A DNA stretch of 64,000 bases from Symbiodinium natans (taxonomy: Eukaryota; Sar; Dinophyceae; Suessiales; Symbiodiniaceae). The notes beneath the pieces were generated by a model. That model saw only the letters and a list, made by a program, of their open reading frames with translations, was not told the origin of the DNA and searched no databases. The stretch covers positions 527,001 through 591,000 of the forward strand of contig CAJNDS010001224.1 in assembly GCA_905221605.1 (NCBI GenBank), given 5' to 3'. Of this stretch, positions 39,220-47,756 are shown piece by piece. How positions within the stretch are numbered: position 1 is the stretch's first letter; each line of letters begins with the position of its first letter. The position numbers and the translations under genes were made by a program.

Positions 39220-39325
39220 GTTGTCCAGTAGGGGTCTTAAAGGTTAGCCTTCGGGATGCTGGGGAATCTATTACCCCAAAAAGGTTAAAGGTTACCTACT
39301 CTACTACCAATCTTGGGGCATGGCT
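39220..39325. mobile_element. F8 inverted-repeat element
   Basis: gtaggggtcttaaaggttagcctt at the left and aaaggttaaaggttacctac at the right, related to psbF intron 3. Confidence 0.75.
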
Positions 39326-39439
39326 CATGCCCTTATCCTTTTGCACCCTAAACCCTAAACCCTGAACCCTAAGCCCTAAACCCTAAACCCTAAACCCTAA
39401 ACCCATAATAATCCTTGGACATGGCTCATGTCCTTATCC

Positions 39440-39546
39440 TTCTGCACGGAGGCCGTGGCATCCTCCAGCTTCAGTGTTGCGAGGCGCTCGGCGATGCGCA
39501 TGGCGACGTCAACGCCCGCCTGGCCATGCTGGGCTTGCATGTTATG
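39440..39546 (-). CDS. Probable exon, helical
   Basis: The minus frame reads NMQAQHGQAGVDVAMRIAER then LATLKLEDATASVQK, strongly GC3-rich and alpha-helical. It lies between arrays at 39345-39400 and 39557-39601. Family unknown. Confidence 0.48.
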
Positions 39547-39799
39547 AATGTAAAGGGGGTTTAGGGTTTAGGGTTTAGGGTTTAGGGTTTAGGGTTTAGG
39601 GTGGGGCGACCCTAGCCTAGATTTTGCTTAAGAAGCCTCCATAAAAAAGTGATCACAGGTATCACGAAGACGCTTAGAGTCGAGAACCCGTTCTGATTTG
39701 GGCAGTGGAGTCTCTGGGAACGCCTGGTTCAGGGTTTAAGTTTGAACATGTTTGAACCCCAAACCCTAAACACTAAACCCGAAACCCCCAACCCTAAAC

Positions 39800-40128
39800 C
39801 CGAACCCTAAGCCCTAACCCTAAACCCTAAACCCTAAACCCTAAACCCTAAACCCTAAACCCTAAACCCTAAACCCTAAACCCTAAACCCTAAACCCTAA
39901 CCCTAAACCCTAACCCTAAACCCTAAACCCTAAACCCTCATCGAACCTAAACCCCGACTTCGATCGGGGGCCGCCTTGCCCTTGTGCAAGACACCCGTGG
40001 CAGTGCAGAGCCACAGTCCTGGAGTTTAGGGTTTAGGGTTTAGGGTTTAGGGTTTAGGGTTTAGGGTTTAGGGTTTAGGGTTTAGGGTTTAGGGTTTAGG
40101 GTTTAGGGTTTAGGATTCGGGTTCGGGG
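39800..40128. repeat. Two facing telomere arrays around a small exon
   Basis: CCCTAAA x about 19 (39800-39938) and TTTAGGG x about 14 (40024-40122) converge on an 85-base island whose minus frame reads GLWLCTATGVLHKGKAAPDR. Confidence 0.88.
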
Positions 40129-40135
40129 TTTAGGG

Positions 40136-40660
40136 CTACTGGCGTAGACTTGGGTGCCCTCTGAACACTACATGCCCATGGCTTGTACAGGGTTCTATCG
40201 GAGTTTGGGCCCACGGATTTTTTTGCTTCATTCCGAACCAACCCCCCACACTAAGACCCTTACTTGGAGGTTCATGGGTACTTATAAGTAGGACCAAGTT
40301 GCACGTCCATGGTCGGGTTCGGGGATACCACAAAGCGGCCTACAAAGCAGACCTCCTCGGGCTGAACCCTAGGTCCACAAATCCTGAAACCCCGAACAGG
40401 CCCCGGATTCAGACTGGCTTGAACCCTCGACGCCCCTCCTGGTTTAGGTGTTTAGGGTTCAGGGTTCAGGGTTTAGGGTTATGCATGAACCTGCACGGCA
40501 CCGCGCCGCCCCCGCTTCCCACAATTTTTCCCGACTACGAACCAGTGCGCTTGGAAGTAGGGCTCTTTAGCATGACAGCCCCAAGTAAGGTCCCCTGTTC
40601 TTCTTGGGACTTCTTGGGGGAGCTCATCTGACTCCACTTAGTTGTACCTCAAGCCCTTAG
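40136..40660. other. Unresolved islands
   Basis: Minus frame 40265-40136 (KGLSVGGWFGMKQKNPWAQT..) beside an F2 arm at 40261-40290. 40480-40631 is open on both strands, plus to a stop. Telomere variants at 40445-40480. Confidence 0.3.
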
Positions 40661-40676
40661 CCCTAAGGCATTGTAG

Positions 40677-40772
40677 CTCAGTAAGTAACCATATTACGAT
40701 AAGGGTGCCCTCTTTGGGGTTGGCGACTTAACCCAACAAAAAGACCAAAAGGGTACCACTGGGCGAGCCCTT
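40677..40772. mobile_element. F5 inverted-repeat element
   Basis: gtaagtaaccatattacgataaggg at the left and aaaagggtaccactgggcgag at the right. Confidence 0.78.
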
Positions 40773-40872
40773 AGCCCTAGGCTCTATAAGCCCTCCAAAC
40801 CCTAAACCCTAAACCCCAAACCCCAAACCCTAAACCCTAAACCCTAAACCCTAAAAGTCCTGAGCCCTAAGG

Positions 40873-40967
40873 CCCCAAGGCCCTAAGCCCGCCAAGCAAG
40901 CCCCTGGCTCCTTGGAAGGTGTTCTGGTGATCCTTGATCTCCTTTGTCTGAAGCACCTTGATGGCTG
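40873..40967 (-). CDS. Probable exon
   Basis: The minus frame reads SPSAIKVLQTKEIKDHQNTF QGARGLLGG with psbF-like codon use. Confidence 0.45.
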
Positions 40968-41138
40968 AAGGGCTATGGATAGGGTTTAGGGTTTAGGGTT
41001 TGGGGTTTGGGGTTTGGGGTTAGGGTTTAGGGTTTAGGGTTTGGGGCTGAGGGTCTATGGATGTTGCGTGACGCAGGCGGTCACGTGAAAAAGTGCCCGT
41101 AAATCCCCCAGTTCCCATGCACAAACCTGACCCTGCCT

Positions 41139-41222
41139 CGAACAGGCACCACGCGCGTGTCAACGGCATCGCTTCGTCGTCAAGGATCCTTTGCCACAAG
41201 CTCTGCTGATGGAGATCGCGGG
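41139..41222 (-). CDS. Exon with an RAWCLFE motif
   Basis: The minus frame reads LHQQSLWQRILDDEAMPLTR AWCLFEA, then a GGTCAGG context. RxWCLFE following a short acidic helix recalls a motif seen in large protist proteins with TPR or related repeats. I recall the pattern but cannot name the family with confidence. The preceding exon may be 41655-41593. Confidence 0.45.
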
Positions 41223-41399
41223 CTCTTTACCCTCCTAAACCCTCAACCCTGAACCCTGAGCCCCTTTTTTGGGCACCCGAAAAGATACCTTGCGCATGCC
41301 CAAACTTCTTCTTCCTTTGGGCCCAAAACCCCGAACCCCAAACCCTAAACCGAAGGTTGGATCCCAGCTTCAAAGCTCCGTACTCCTACACAGAGAGCC

Positions 41400-41530
41400 C
41401 AATACTCCTGATTTTGGGAATGCAGCTTGATTCATGGGTATTTCTCTAAACTAGGGTCCCCATTGGGGTCCTTCTTTGGAGGGTGCCGTACTATAGATAG
41501 GACCCAAAACGGGACCCGAATTTAGATACC
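41400..41530. mobile_element. Inverted-repeat element, separate family
   Basis: gggtatttctctaaactagggtcccc at the left pairs with gggacccgaatttagatacc at the right. Confidence 0.65.
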
Positions 41531-41562
41531 TGCTCTCATGATGGACCGGAGATCCATTCATC

Positions 41563-41712
41563 TCTCTCTCTCTCTCATTTTCTCTCTGGTTTTTTTAACG
41601 CGAAAGCTGCAGTGTAAGCAGCCGTCAGCACCGACACCTTTCTTGGCTCACTGGTAAGAGCGATCTGTGCAACAACGTCTTGTCATATATATCTATATAT
41701 ATCTATATACAT
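41563..41712. repeat. CT and TATC microsatellites around a small island
   Basis: (CT)8 at 41563-41580 and (TATATC)n at 41683-41712. A minus frame between them (SEPRKVSVLTAAYTAAFALK) may be an exon. Confidence 0.6.
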
Positions 41713-41715
41713 CAT

Positions 41716-41963
41716 AGATTAACTCCCATTGCTGTGCAATATGTCTTGTTGAATGAGAAATTGATCATATCTACAATTGACAACCACAGCGAAGATGGAG
41801 AATCCGACCGTAAGACTTGGAGTCGTTGTGACGCCTCCGTAAGGCAAGAGGCAGCCCAGTGTGCCCTGGGTCTTCCAACTCTGTTCGGCCCATAGGTACG
41901 CCTGTAAGCGTGGCCGCTTGATCTGGGTACTCCTATAGAATTTCTTTTCAAAGCTCTTAGCAC
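41716..41963 (-). other. Possible non-LTR retrotransposon remnant
   Basis: An 83-codon minus frame includes YGPNRVGRPRAHWAASCL. RVGRPRxxW recalls the segment after the reverse transcriptase in many LINE-like elements. Short and unsupported otherwise; the plus strand is also open. Confidence 0.3.
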
Positions 41964-42121
41964 AGCAACCTATTCAACTAGAATGAAGCTATTTCTTCGC
42001 GCCTTGAATTCATTTTGTTGCAGGCGATTTTGGAAATCCTAAACCCTAATCGCCTAAACCCTTTTTTGAACCCGCGCTGTGCAATAGCCTAAACCCGAAA
42101 CTCTAAACCCTTAACCCTAAA

Positions 42122-42780
42122 CAGCCGAGGGTCATGGCAGTTCCACTGCAGTAGCCACAAGTCAAGGCCTCGGCAGCCCAGTAACCCCCATGATCGTGCG
42201 GGTGGGGAAACCCTCAGTCCTAAAAAAACCCTAAAAAACCGGTGTAAACCCTATAAACCCAACAAACCCTGTGAACCCTATAAACCCTATGCACCATAAA
42301 CCCTAACCCCCCCCCACCCCCCCCCCCCTCCCCCCAAATACAGATGGGCAAACAAGGGCCCCACTGGGCTACCCCTAAACCCTAAACCCTAAACCCTAAA
42401 CCCTAAACCCTAAACCCTAAACAACCCTAAACCAACCCAAACAACCTGAACCCTAAATCCTAAACCCTAAACCCCAAAAAGAAGCGCGGGGGGGGGGGGG
42501 GGGGGGCAAAAAAGGGGGCAGCAGTGGGCTGCCAAGAGGCCAAGTAGAAGGACGACTCCTCCCAGCTTTGCCCCACCTCCTCCGCCACATTCCACTGGTT
42601 GTTGCCTTTGGGGCGATGTTTTGGGTGGTTTGGGGGGTTCAGGGTTTGGGGGTTTGGGGTTTGGGTTTTTTTTGGCACCTCATCCCCTGAACGGGTTGCA
42701 GAGGGGTGGGGACGAAGCAGCTGCTTCCTCGAATCCTTTTCAACAGCTCGTAGGTGAAAGGGATGGAAGGGCCCTGCTCT
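42122..42780 (-). CDS. Probable three-exon segment split by an F5 introner
   Basis: 42780-42665 reads GPSIPFTYELLKRIRGSSCF.. ; 42612-42541 reads KGNNQWNVAEEVGQSWEESS FYL and ends exactly at GCCTCTTGGCAGCCC, the same F5 donor as psbF exon 1; 42160-42122 resumes after GCTGCCGAG with ALTCGYCSGTAMTLG. The second join is phase 0. The CGYCSG could be part of a zinc-binding site. Unidentified protein. Confidence 0.5.
42172..42540. mobile_element. F5 element expanded by telomere units and poly-C/G
   Basis: F5 ends at 42172 (ggcagcccagtaaccc) and 42540 (ctgccaagaggc), with a duplicated right end at 42345-42374. Between them: CCCTATAAA variants, C-rich tract 42307-42336, CCCTAAA array 42374-42475 and G19. 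Confidence 0.72.
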
Positions 42781-42797
42781 AACCATCACGCTTTACG

Positions 42798-42826
42798 GGC
42801 GGGGGGGGGGGGGGGGGGGGGGGGGA
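42798..42826. repeat. Poly-G tract
   Basis: About 25 G after an acggg step. Confidence 0.9.
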
Positions 42827-42972
42827 ACCTATGGCGTACCTTTCAGCCATCCCCCAAAACCGTTTTGGACCAGGATTCTGTTGTTAAGCAATCGGGGACA
42901 ACGAAAATTTCCTGGTCCACACGTGCGCCCGGTGTTCGGACCTGAGGCCTGAACTTAGGTTCATGTTTGTTA

Positions 42973-43258
42973 AAGTAAACGGCTGCTCCGGGTCAGTGCA
43001 GGCGACGTGTAAAGAGTAGTCTTACGGTGGGCGGCTTGCAGGGAGAACTCATCTTCCAGCTTCAAGATTGAAGTGCTGTGTTTTGAAGCGAGGGCCTAAG
43101 GGTGTAGGGTTTAAAGCCCCCTTGTCTGCAAAATATGCCTTTTGGATACGGCCCCTGTTGCTGCACTAGTACAACAGCAACACCGTGCCTCAAGATCAGA
43201 ACACCTTCACCTCCAAAAAGGTTCTGAAGACGTGTAGCCATCTCATCAAGGGCTTTAG
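42973..43258 (-). CDS. Probable C-terminal coding region
   Basis: The minus frame 43258-43063 reads SKALDEMATRLQNLFGGEGV.. LRHGVAVVLVQQQGPYPKG. A second frame 43055-42973 (LEDEFSLQAAHRKTTLYTSP..) ends at TAA. Joining them needs an intron or frameshift near 43060. Unrecognised. Confidence 0.4.
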
Positions 43259-43689
43259 ATAAACCCCAAACCCTAAACTGAGGCAAAGCGGCTGAAGCTG
43301 CAAATCCAGTATGTGCGGTCGGCCCAGGGGTCAGCCTTTGCTTTTCAAGGCTTTTCGAGGCTGCACTTGGAGGTGGGGTTTAGGGTTTGGGGTTCAGGGC
43401 TTCGGGTTCAGGGCTTAGGGACCTGTATCGCCCAGCACACGAGCTTAAACAAGAAGTGCCCCAGAGTTTTGGGATCCCAAACCTTAAATGGACGCGAAAA
43501 TGGCTACTCCTGAGCATCTCGATTTTCGCTATCACTCTAGTTTAGGAGGGGCACCCCGAAACTCTAAACCCTGGTGGCTCCAACCTAAACCCTAAACCCT
43601 AAACTCTAAACTGAAAAAAACATTCGCAAGCAGGTCCCTTTAAAGAAACCAGCCGTGCAAAATCTGGAGCCACCTCTCTCGGTGTGAGA

Positions 43690-43782
43690 AAATATTCTTA
43701 CTTATAAGGGTAAGATAGGAATTATGTGTTTATATATATATATATCTCTTTTTTGGGGGGGGGTTCCTTAAGAAATAGTAGG
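43690..43782. mobile_element. F3 element, truncated
   Basis: Right end gggggggttccttaagaaatag with an internal (AT)n run; the left arm is absent. Confidence 0.6.
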
Positions 43783-43799
43783 TTGAGGGTTTAGGGTTT

Positions 43800-44965
43800 A
43801 GGAATCGACCTTCACTGGAGTTTATAGGTTAGGTCGGGATTAGGACAAATACAACTCTTGAACATCTGAAGAGATTCCCTCATAGTTGGCCACACCAACA
43901 ACACCCATGAAGTGCTATCTTCATGGTGCCGAGGTCCAGGCAGGTATTGTTCCGCAGTTCAGGGATCCGAAAGCAGATTCTAGGTTAAAGAACCCCCCTC
44001 CTGCCGCCCATGCTAAGGCAGGTTCCTTGCTCAACCCTAAACCCTAATGGGCACGTGGGTCTGGGCTCTTGCGCGCGAAGCGGCGTGATTGCTCACCACC
44101 GCCACGCTTTCCGCATGCTTCCGGATGCTGAAGACAAAATGGCGGAAGGACGTGCCCCAAAAGTGGGAAACGAACCAGGCGACCTTGTGGGGACCTCAGG
44201 GCAATCAACATGCACTCGCTCTGCACTTCCGCAAGACTCTTCGGGTGGGAATTCATCCATACCGGTGCGCTCGTGGCGAGATGACATATAAGACTTGCAT
44301 GAACGGAGCCGTCAAGAGCCCAATGCCCTGCCTGCAAGCTCAGCGTATGAGAGTCGCCGACTCCTCGTCAGCGGCATGATGAGGTTGGAGACCACGTAGT
44401 ACATCGTCCGATGCTGACCTTGAATTCATTAAACCTTGTTTAGGCGCTGACAGTCAGTCCTAAGCCATAGGCTCTTTTCGAGCACGGGCAGTGGGTCTAT
44501 GACCAAAACCCTCAACCCTAGACTGTTCGTCTTGCATCGACACGAGAGATTCAACCTCGGCCTCTGCTGCATTCAGACACTCTTTGACCCTAAACTCTAA
44601 ACCCTTAAATCCCTAAGCCCGAAAACCCCTAAACCCTGAAATCCCTAAACCCTAGCATATGGAAACATAACCTCCTCACAACCCTTCCTATACCCCACCT
44701 TCTCTTCTGCTGCCCCCGGAGGCCCCAAGACTTGTTGGAACTGCATGCAGCAAGGGTTTCTGGGCTTTGTAGCCCCATCATACCCCCCTGATGTAGCCGA
44801 ACTCTTCCCAAAAACGGGACCACCCCATGTTTGGAACCGCCCCCCCGCCTCGGTATTGTGTATAGCACATGCATACATTGTAGCTTTTCGCTTGGGACAG
44901 GCTTAGCCTGGCTGACGCACAGAGGGCCCAAATAAATGCCCATCTTCTGGCAAAGAAAACTCAAG
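43800..44965. other. Long repeat-poor interval, strand unresolved
   Basis: Open frames on both strands at 43830-43990, 44045-44380 and 44650-44960. A short minus frame at 44585-44520 (KECLNAAEAEVESLVSMQDE) looks like a coiled coil. Few telomere units until 44970. Could contain exons or a second retrocopy. Confidence 0.35.
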
Positions 44966-44969
44966 CTTT

Positions 44970-45028
44970 GGGTTTAGGGTTTAGGGTTTAGGGTTTAGGG
45001 TTTAGGGTTTAGGGTTTAGGGTTTAGGG
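44970..45028. repeat. TTTAGGG array
   Basis: Eight clean heptamers. Confidence 0.92.
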
Positions 45029-45031
45029 CTT

Positions 45032-45140
45032 CAGATACTTTTTCCGCACGCAGAAGCAGTGCCCATCCCAGCACCTCAAGCCTCAGAGCTTCCCGAGGCC
45101 CAAAAAGCCCAAGGATGGCTCCGAAAGCCCTCGGCAAGAG
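45032..45140 (+). other. Probable plus-strand exon
   Basis: The plus frame reads YFFRTQKQCPSQHLKPQSFP RPKKPKDGSESPRQE, GC3-rich and basic, running into the tandem repeat. Confidence 0.38.
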
Positions 45141-45142
45141 TA

Positions 45143-45560
45143 ATTCCTAGATAGGATCCCGTTAAGGATCTAAAAAGGGAAACAGAAATAAGTCCCTTTA
45201 AAGATCAAAAAAAGGGAAACAGAAATAATTCACTTTAAAGATCTAGTAAGGGAAACAGAAGTAATTCCCAAATAGGATCCCATTAAAGATCTAATAAGGG
45301 AAACAGAAATCATTCCCAAATAGGATCCCATTAAAGATCTCATAAGGGAAACAGAAATCATTCCCAAACAGGTTCCCTTTAAAGATCTCATAAGGGAAAC
45401 AGAAATAACTCTAAATAAGATTCCTTTGAAGATCCAATAATTAAGGCAAACAGCAATAATTCCTAAATTTAAGATCCTCTAAAGATCTAATAAGGGAAAC
45501 GGCAGAAGGTCTTACCAAGCTATACCAAGCCAAATAAGGTCCGTTCAAGATCTAGTAAGG
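45143..45560. repeat. 48-base tandem repeat
   Basis: About eight units containing aaagatctaataagggaaac and agaaataattcccaaatagg. The central three copies are nearly identical; the ends are diverged. Confidence 0.93.
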
Positions 45561-45589
45561 GAATCAAGAATAGTGGAAGATCCAACGGT

Positions 45590-45690
45590 CCTGCCAAGAG
45601 GAATCCCCGATTTGCCAAGCGGAGAGGCGGATCAAGGGCTCGAAGGTGGCGTAAAACTTCCACCTCGGGTTGCGTCGCTTGGGTGATCCA
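45590..45690 (-). CDS. Probable exon
   Basis: The minus frame reads GSPKRRNPRWKFYATFEPLI RLSAWQIG, GC3-rich. It adjoins the tandem repeat on its 3' side. Confidence 0.42.
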
Positions 45691-45950
45691 GTGACCTAAA
45701 GTATGGGGTCCTTTCGGAAGGGTCCAGTTCAGGGTTTTGGTTCCTTTTGGTCTAGTGTGGTTTAGGGTTTTAGGCCCTGTTGGGGTGTCCAGTGCGGTTT
45801 CGTCTTAGGGTTGAGTTGTACGCATACGAGTTCAAGGGGCAAAGACCCTTGTATAGGGAACCTTGGTCTCGGAGGCACTAATAAATCTATAAGGCTGGGG
45901 GGGGGGTCCTTCTTCATTTAAAACCACCGCAACAACCGCCGTATCGTGCG

Positions 45951-46157
45951 TTGAGGCAAAATGCTTTCGGAGGTGCAAGGTTTGCTGCTCAACGACGAAG
46001 CATGGCAGTTTTGAAGAGAAAGGTTTCCATGCAGAGGGGTGAGTTTCCTGAGACTTTGCAACTTAAACGGACGCAAGTTAAACGGAGTTTTCAGACGTCC
46101 CGTATTCAGGGGTGTAGGCTGGCGCTGAGGCCTTCTTTAGCCTACCCTAAACCCTAA
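45951..46157 (+). other. Possible plus-strand exon
   Basis: The plus frame reads MAVLKRKVSMQRGEFPETLQ.. and enters CCCTAAA units at 46144. Basic; unrecognised. Confidence 0.33.
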
Positions 46158-46261
46158 ACCCTAAACCCTAAACCCTAAACCCTAAACCCTTGACAGGTTT
46201 GATCGTATCGGCATGTTTCGGGTTGAGATGTTCAGGGCCGAGTCGAAAACAATGCCTGGTT

Positions 46262-46342
46262 TAGGGTTATAGGGTTATAGGGTTATAGGGTTTAGGGTTT
46301 AGGGTTTAGGGTTTAGGGTTTAGGGTTTAGGGTTTAGGGTTC
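46262..46342. repeat. TTATAGGG then TTTAGGG array
   Basis: Three gggttata octamers followed by eight heptamers. Confidence 0.9.
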
Positions 46343-46568
46343 AATACCCATACTTCAAGGATGCTGTGTCATGCCGTGTCCTTACGGGCTCTCGCACCCT
46401 AAACCGTGGCTCGGAGAGTTAGCTTGTTAGAGTTCATTGTTCAGGGTTTCGGCGCATGCCCCCATGAACCCTAACCTAGCACACTAAACCCCAAGCCCTA
46501 AGACCCTAGGCCCTCTCGCCCCGGAACCCCTGAACCCTGAACCCTAAACCATAAACTCTAATCCTCAA

Positions 46569-46677
46569 CCCTAAACCCGACTCTCCGAGCGGCAGTTGGC
46601 CCGCACGCACCGCACGGCCAGGGCCGCGGGGGCAAGAGCTTGGCTCGGGGTTTGCCTGGGTGATGAAGGAAGTTTAA
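46569..46677 (+). other. Probable plus-strand exon
   Basis: The plus frame reads RLSERQLARTHRTARAAGAR AWLGVCLGDEGS. High GC. The minus strand is partly open too. Confidence 0.33.
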
Positions 46678-46679
46678 TT

Positions 46680-47660
46680 AGGGTTGCTTCGGGTGTGTAG
46701 GGGTGTAGGTTTAGGTTTTTTGAGGGTTTAAGGTATATTGGGGTTATAGGGTTGATGGTCTTCAGGGTTTACTGTTTAGGCTTTTATGTGCTTGTTGTCT
46801 TCGGTTCGAGAGTTGCGGGCGACAGGCTGTTTAAGCTTGCATTTTTGATTGGAAGGGTTTTTTGGGCTGTGTGATGTTTCTTCTTGCATCACGCTTTAGA
46901 GTCTTGGGATTTCGGGGTTGCTGTGGCGGATCTGGGATAAGCCCGGGGGGGGGGGGGCTAGACAACTGAAAAAGGCGCAGGACGCTACAATGTTTTGTGC
47001 CAAATCAACCTGTGGTTGGGGATCTATAAACCCTAAACCCCAAAAACCCTAAACCCTGAACCCTGAACCCTAAACCCTAAACCTAAACTAGACAGGTTTT
47101 TGGATGAGGTTTCGAGTTGCTTGTGTTCTTTGCCGTGCAGTTTTAGGGCTTATAGTCTAAGCTTCGCGGAGGGATTTCAGGGATTTCCGGAAGTACGGAG
47201 TTCCTTGGTGGCTGTTTAGGGTTTAGGGTTTAGGGTTTAGGGTTTGTACCATGTTGTATGGGTTTAGGTTTTTCTTGGGGGGGGGGGGACTCCAGGGCCC
47301 AGGAACAAGCTCAGAGTCGCAGGGCACCATGTGTATGGCTCTACTGAACTTGGAACCCTAGCAAATATTGAGATTTTTGCTGCTTCTTAGGCATTCTAGT
47401 GCCCCAAAAATTAAATTGCCATTCCCAAGTATCCCTAAGATGGCCGAGTCGGGTCCTTCTCGGCCTCTGCAGCGTGCATGACACGGAGTCCGCGGAAGGA
47501 ATGTTAAGGGCAGGCAAGCCCCACAGGGCAAATACATGCAATAACCACCTCGCGCGCGTCGCGCAAGGTAGTACACTGCCTATAGACCCTTGGCCCTTTG
47601 CCCAGTCTCCTAAGCCTTTCTACCAAGCACAACACTCCAAACTCCAAACCAAAAAACCCT
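46680..47660. other. Unassigned islands
   Basis: T/G-rich variant tracts 46690-46780, poly-G 46948-46958, CCCTAAA variants 47025-47085, a plus frame at 47090-47213 (DRFLDEVSSCLCSLPCSFRA..), and both strands open over 47340-47640. Confidence 0.3.
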
Positions 47661-47750
47661 AAACCCTAAACCCTGAACCCTGAACCCTAAACCCTAAACT
47701 CTAAACCCTAAATCCTAAACCCTAAACCCTAAACCCTAAACCCCAAACCC
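47655..47750. repeat. CCCTAAA/CCCTGAA array
   Basis: About 13 units with a few variants. Confidence 0.9.
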
Positions 47751-47756
47751 AAAGCT

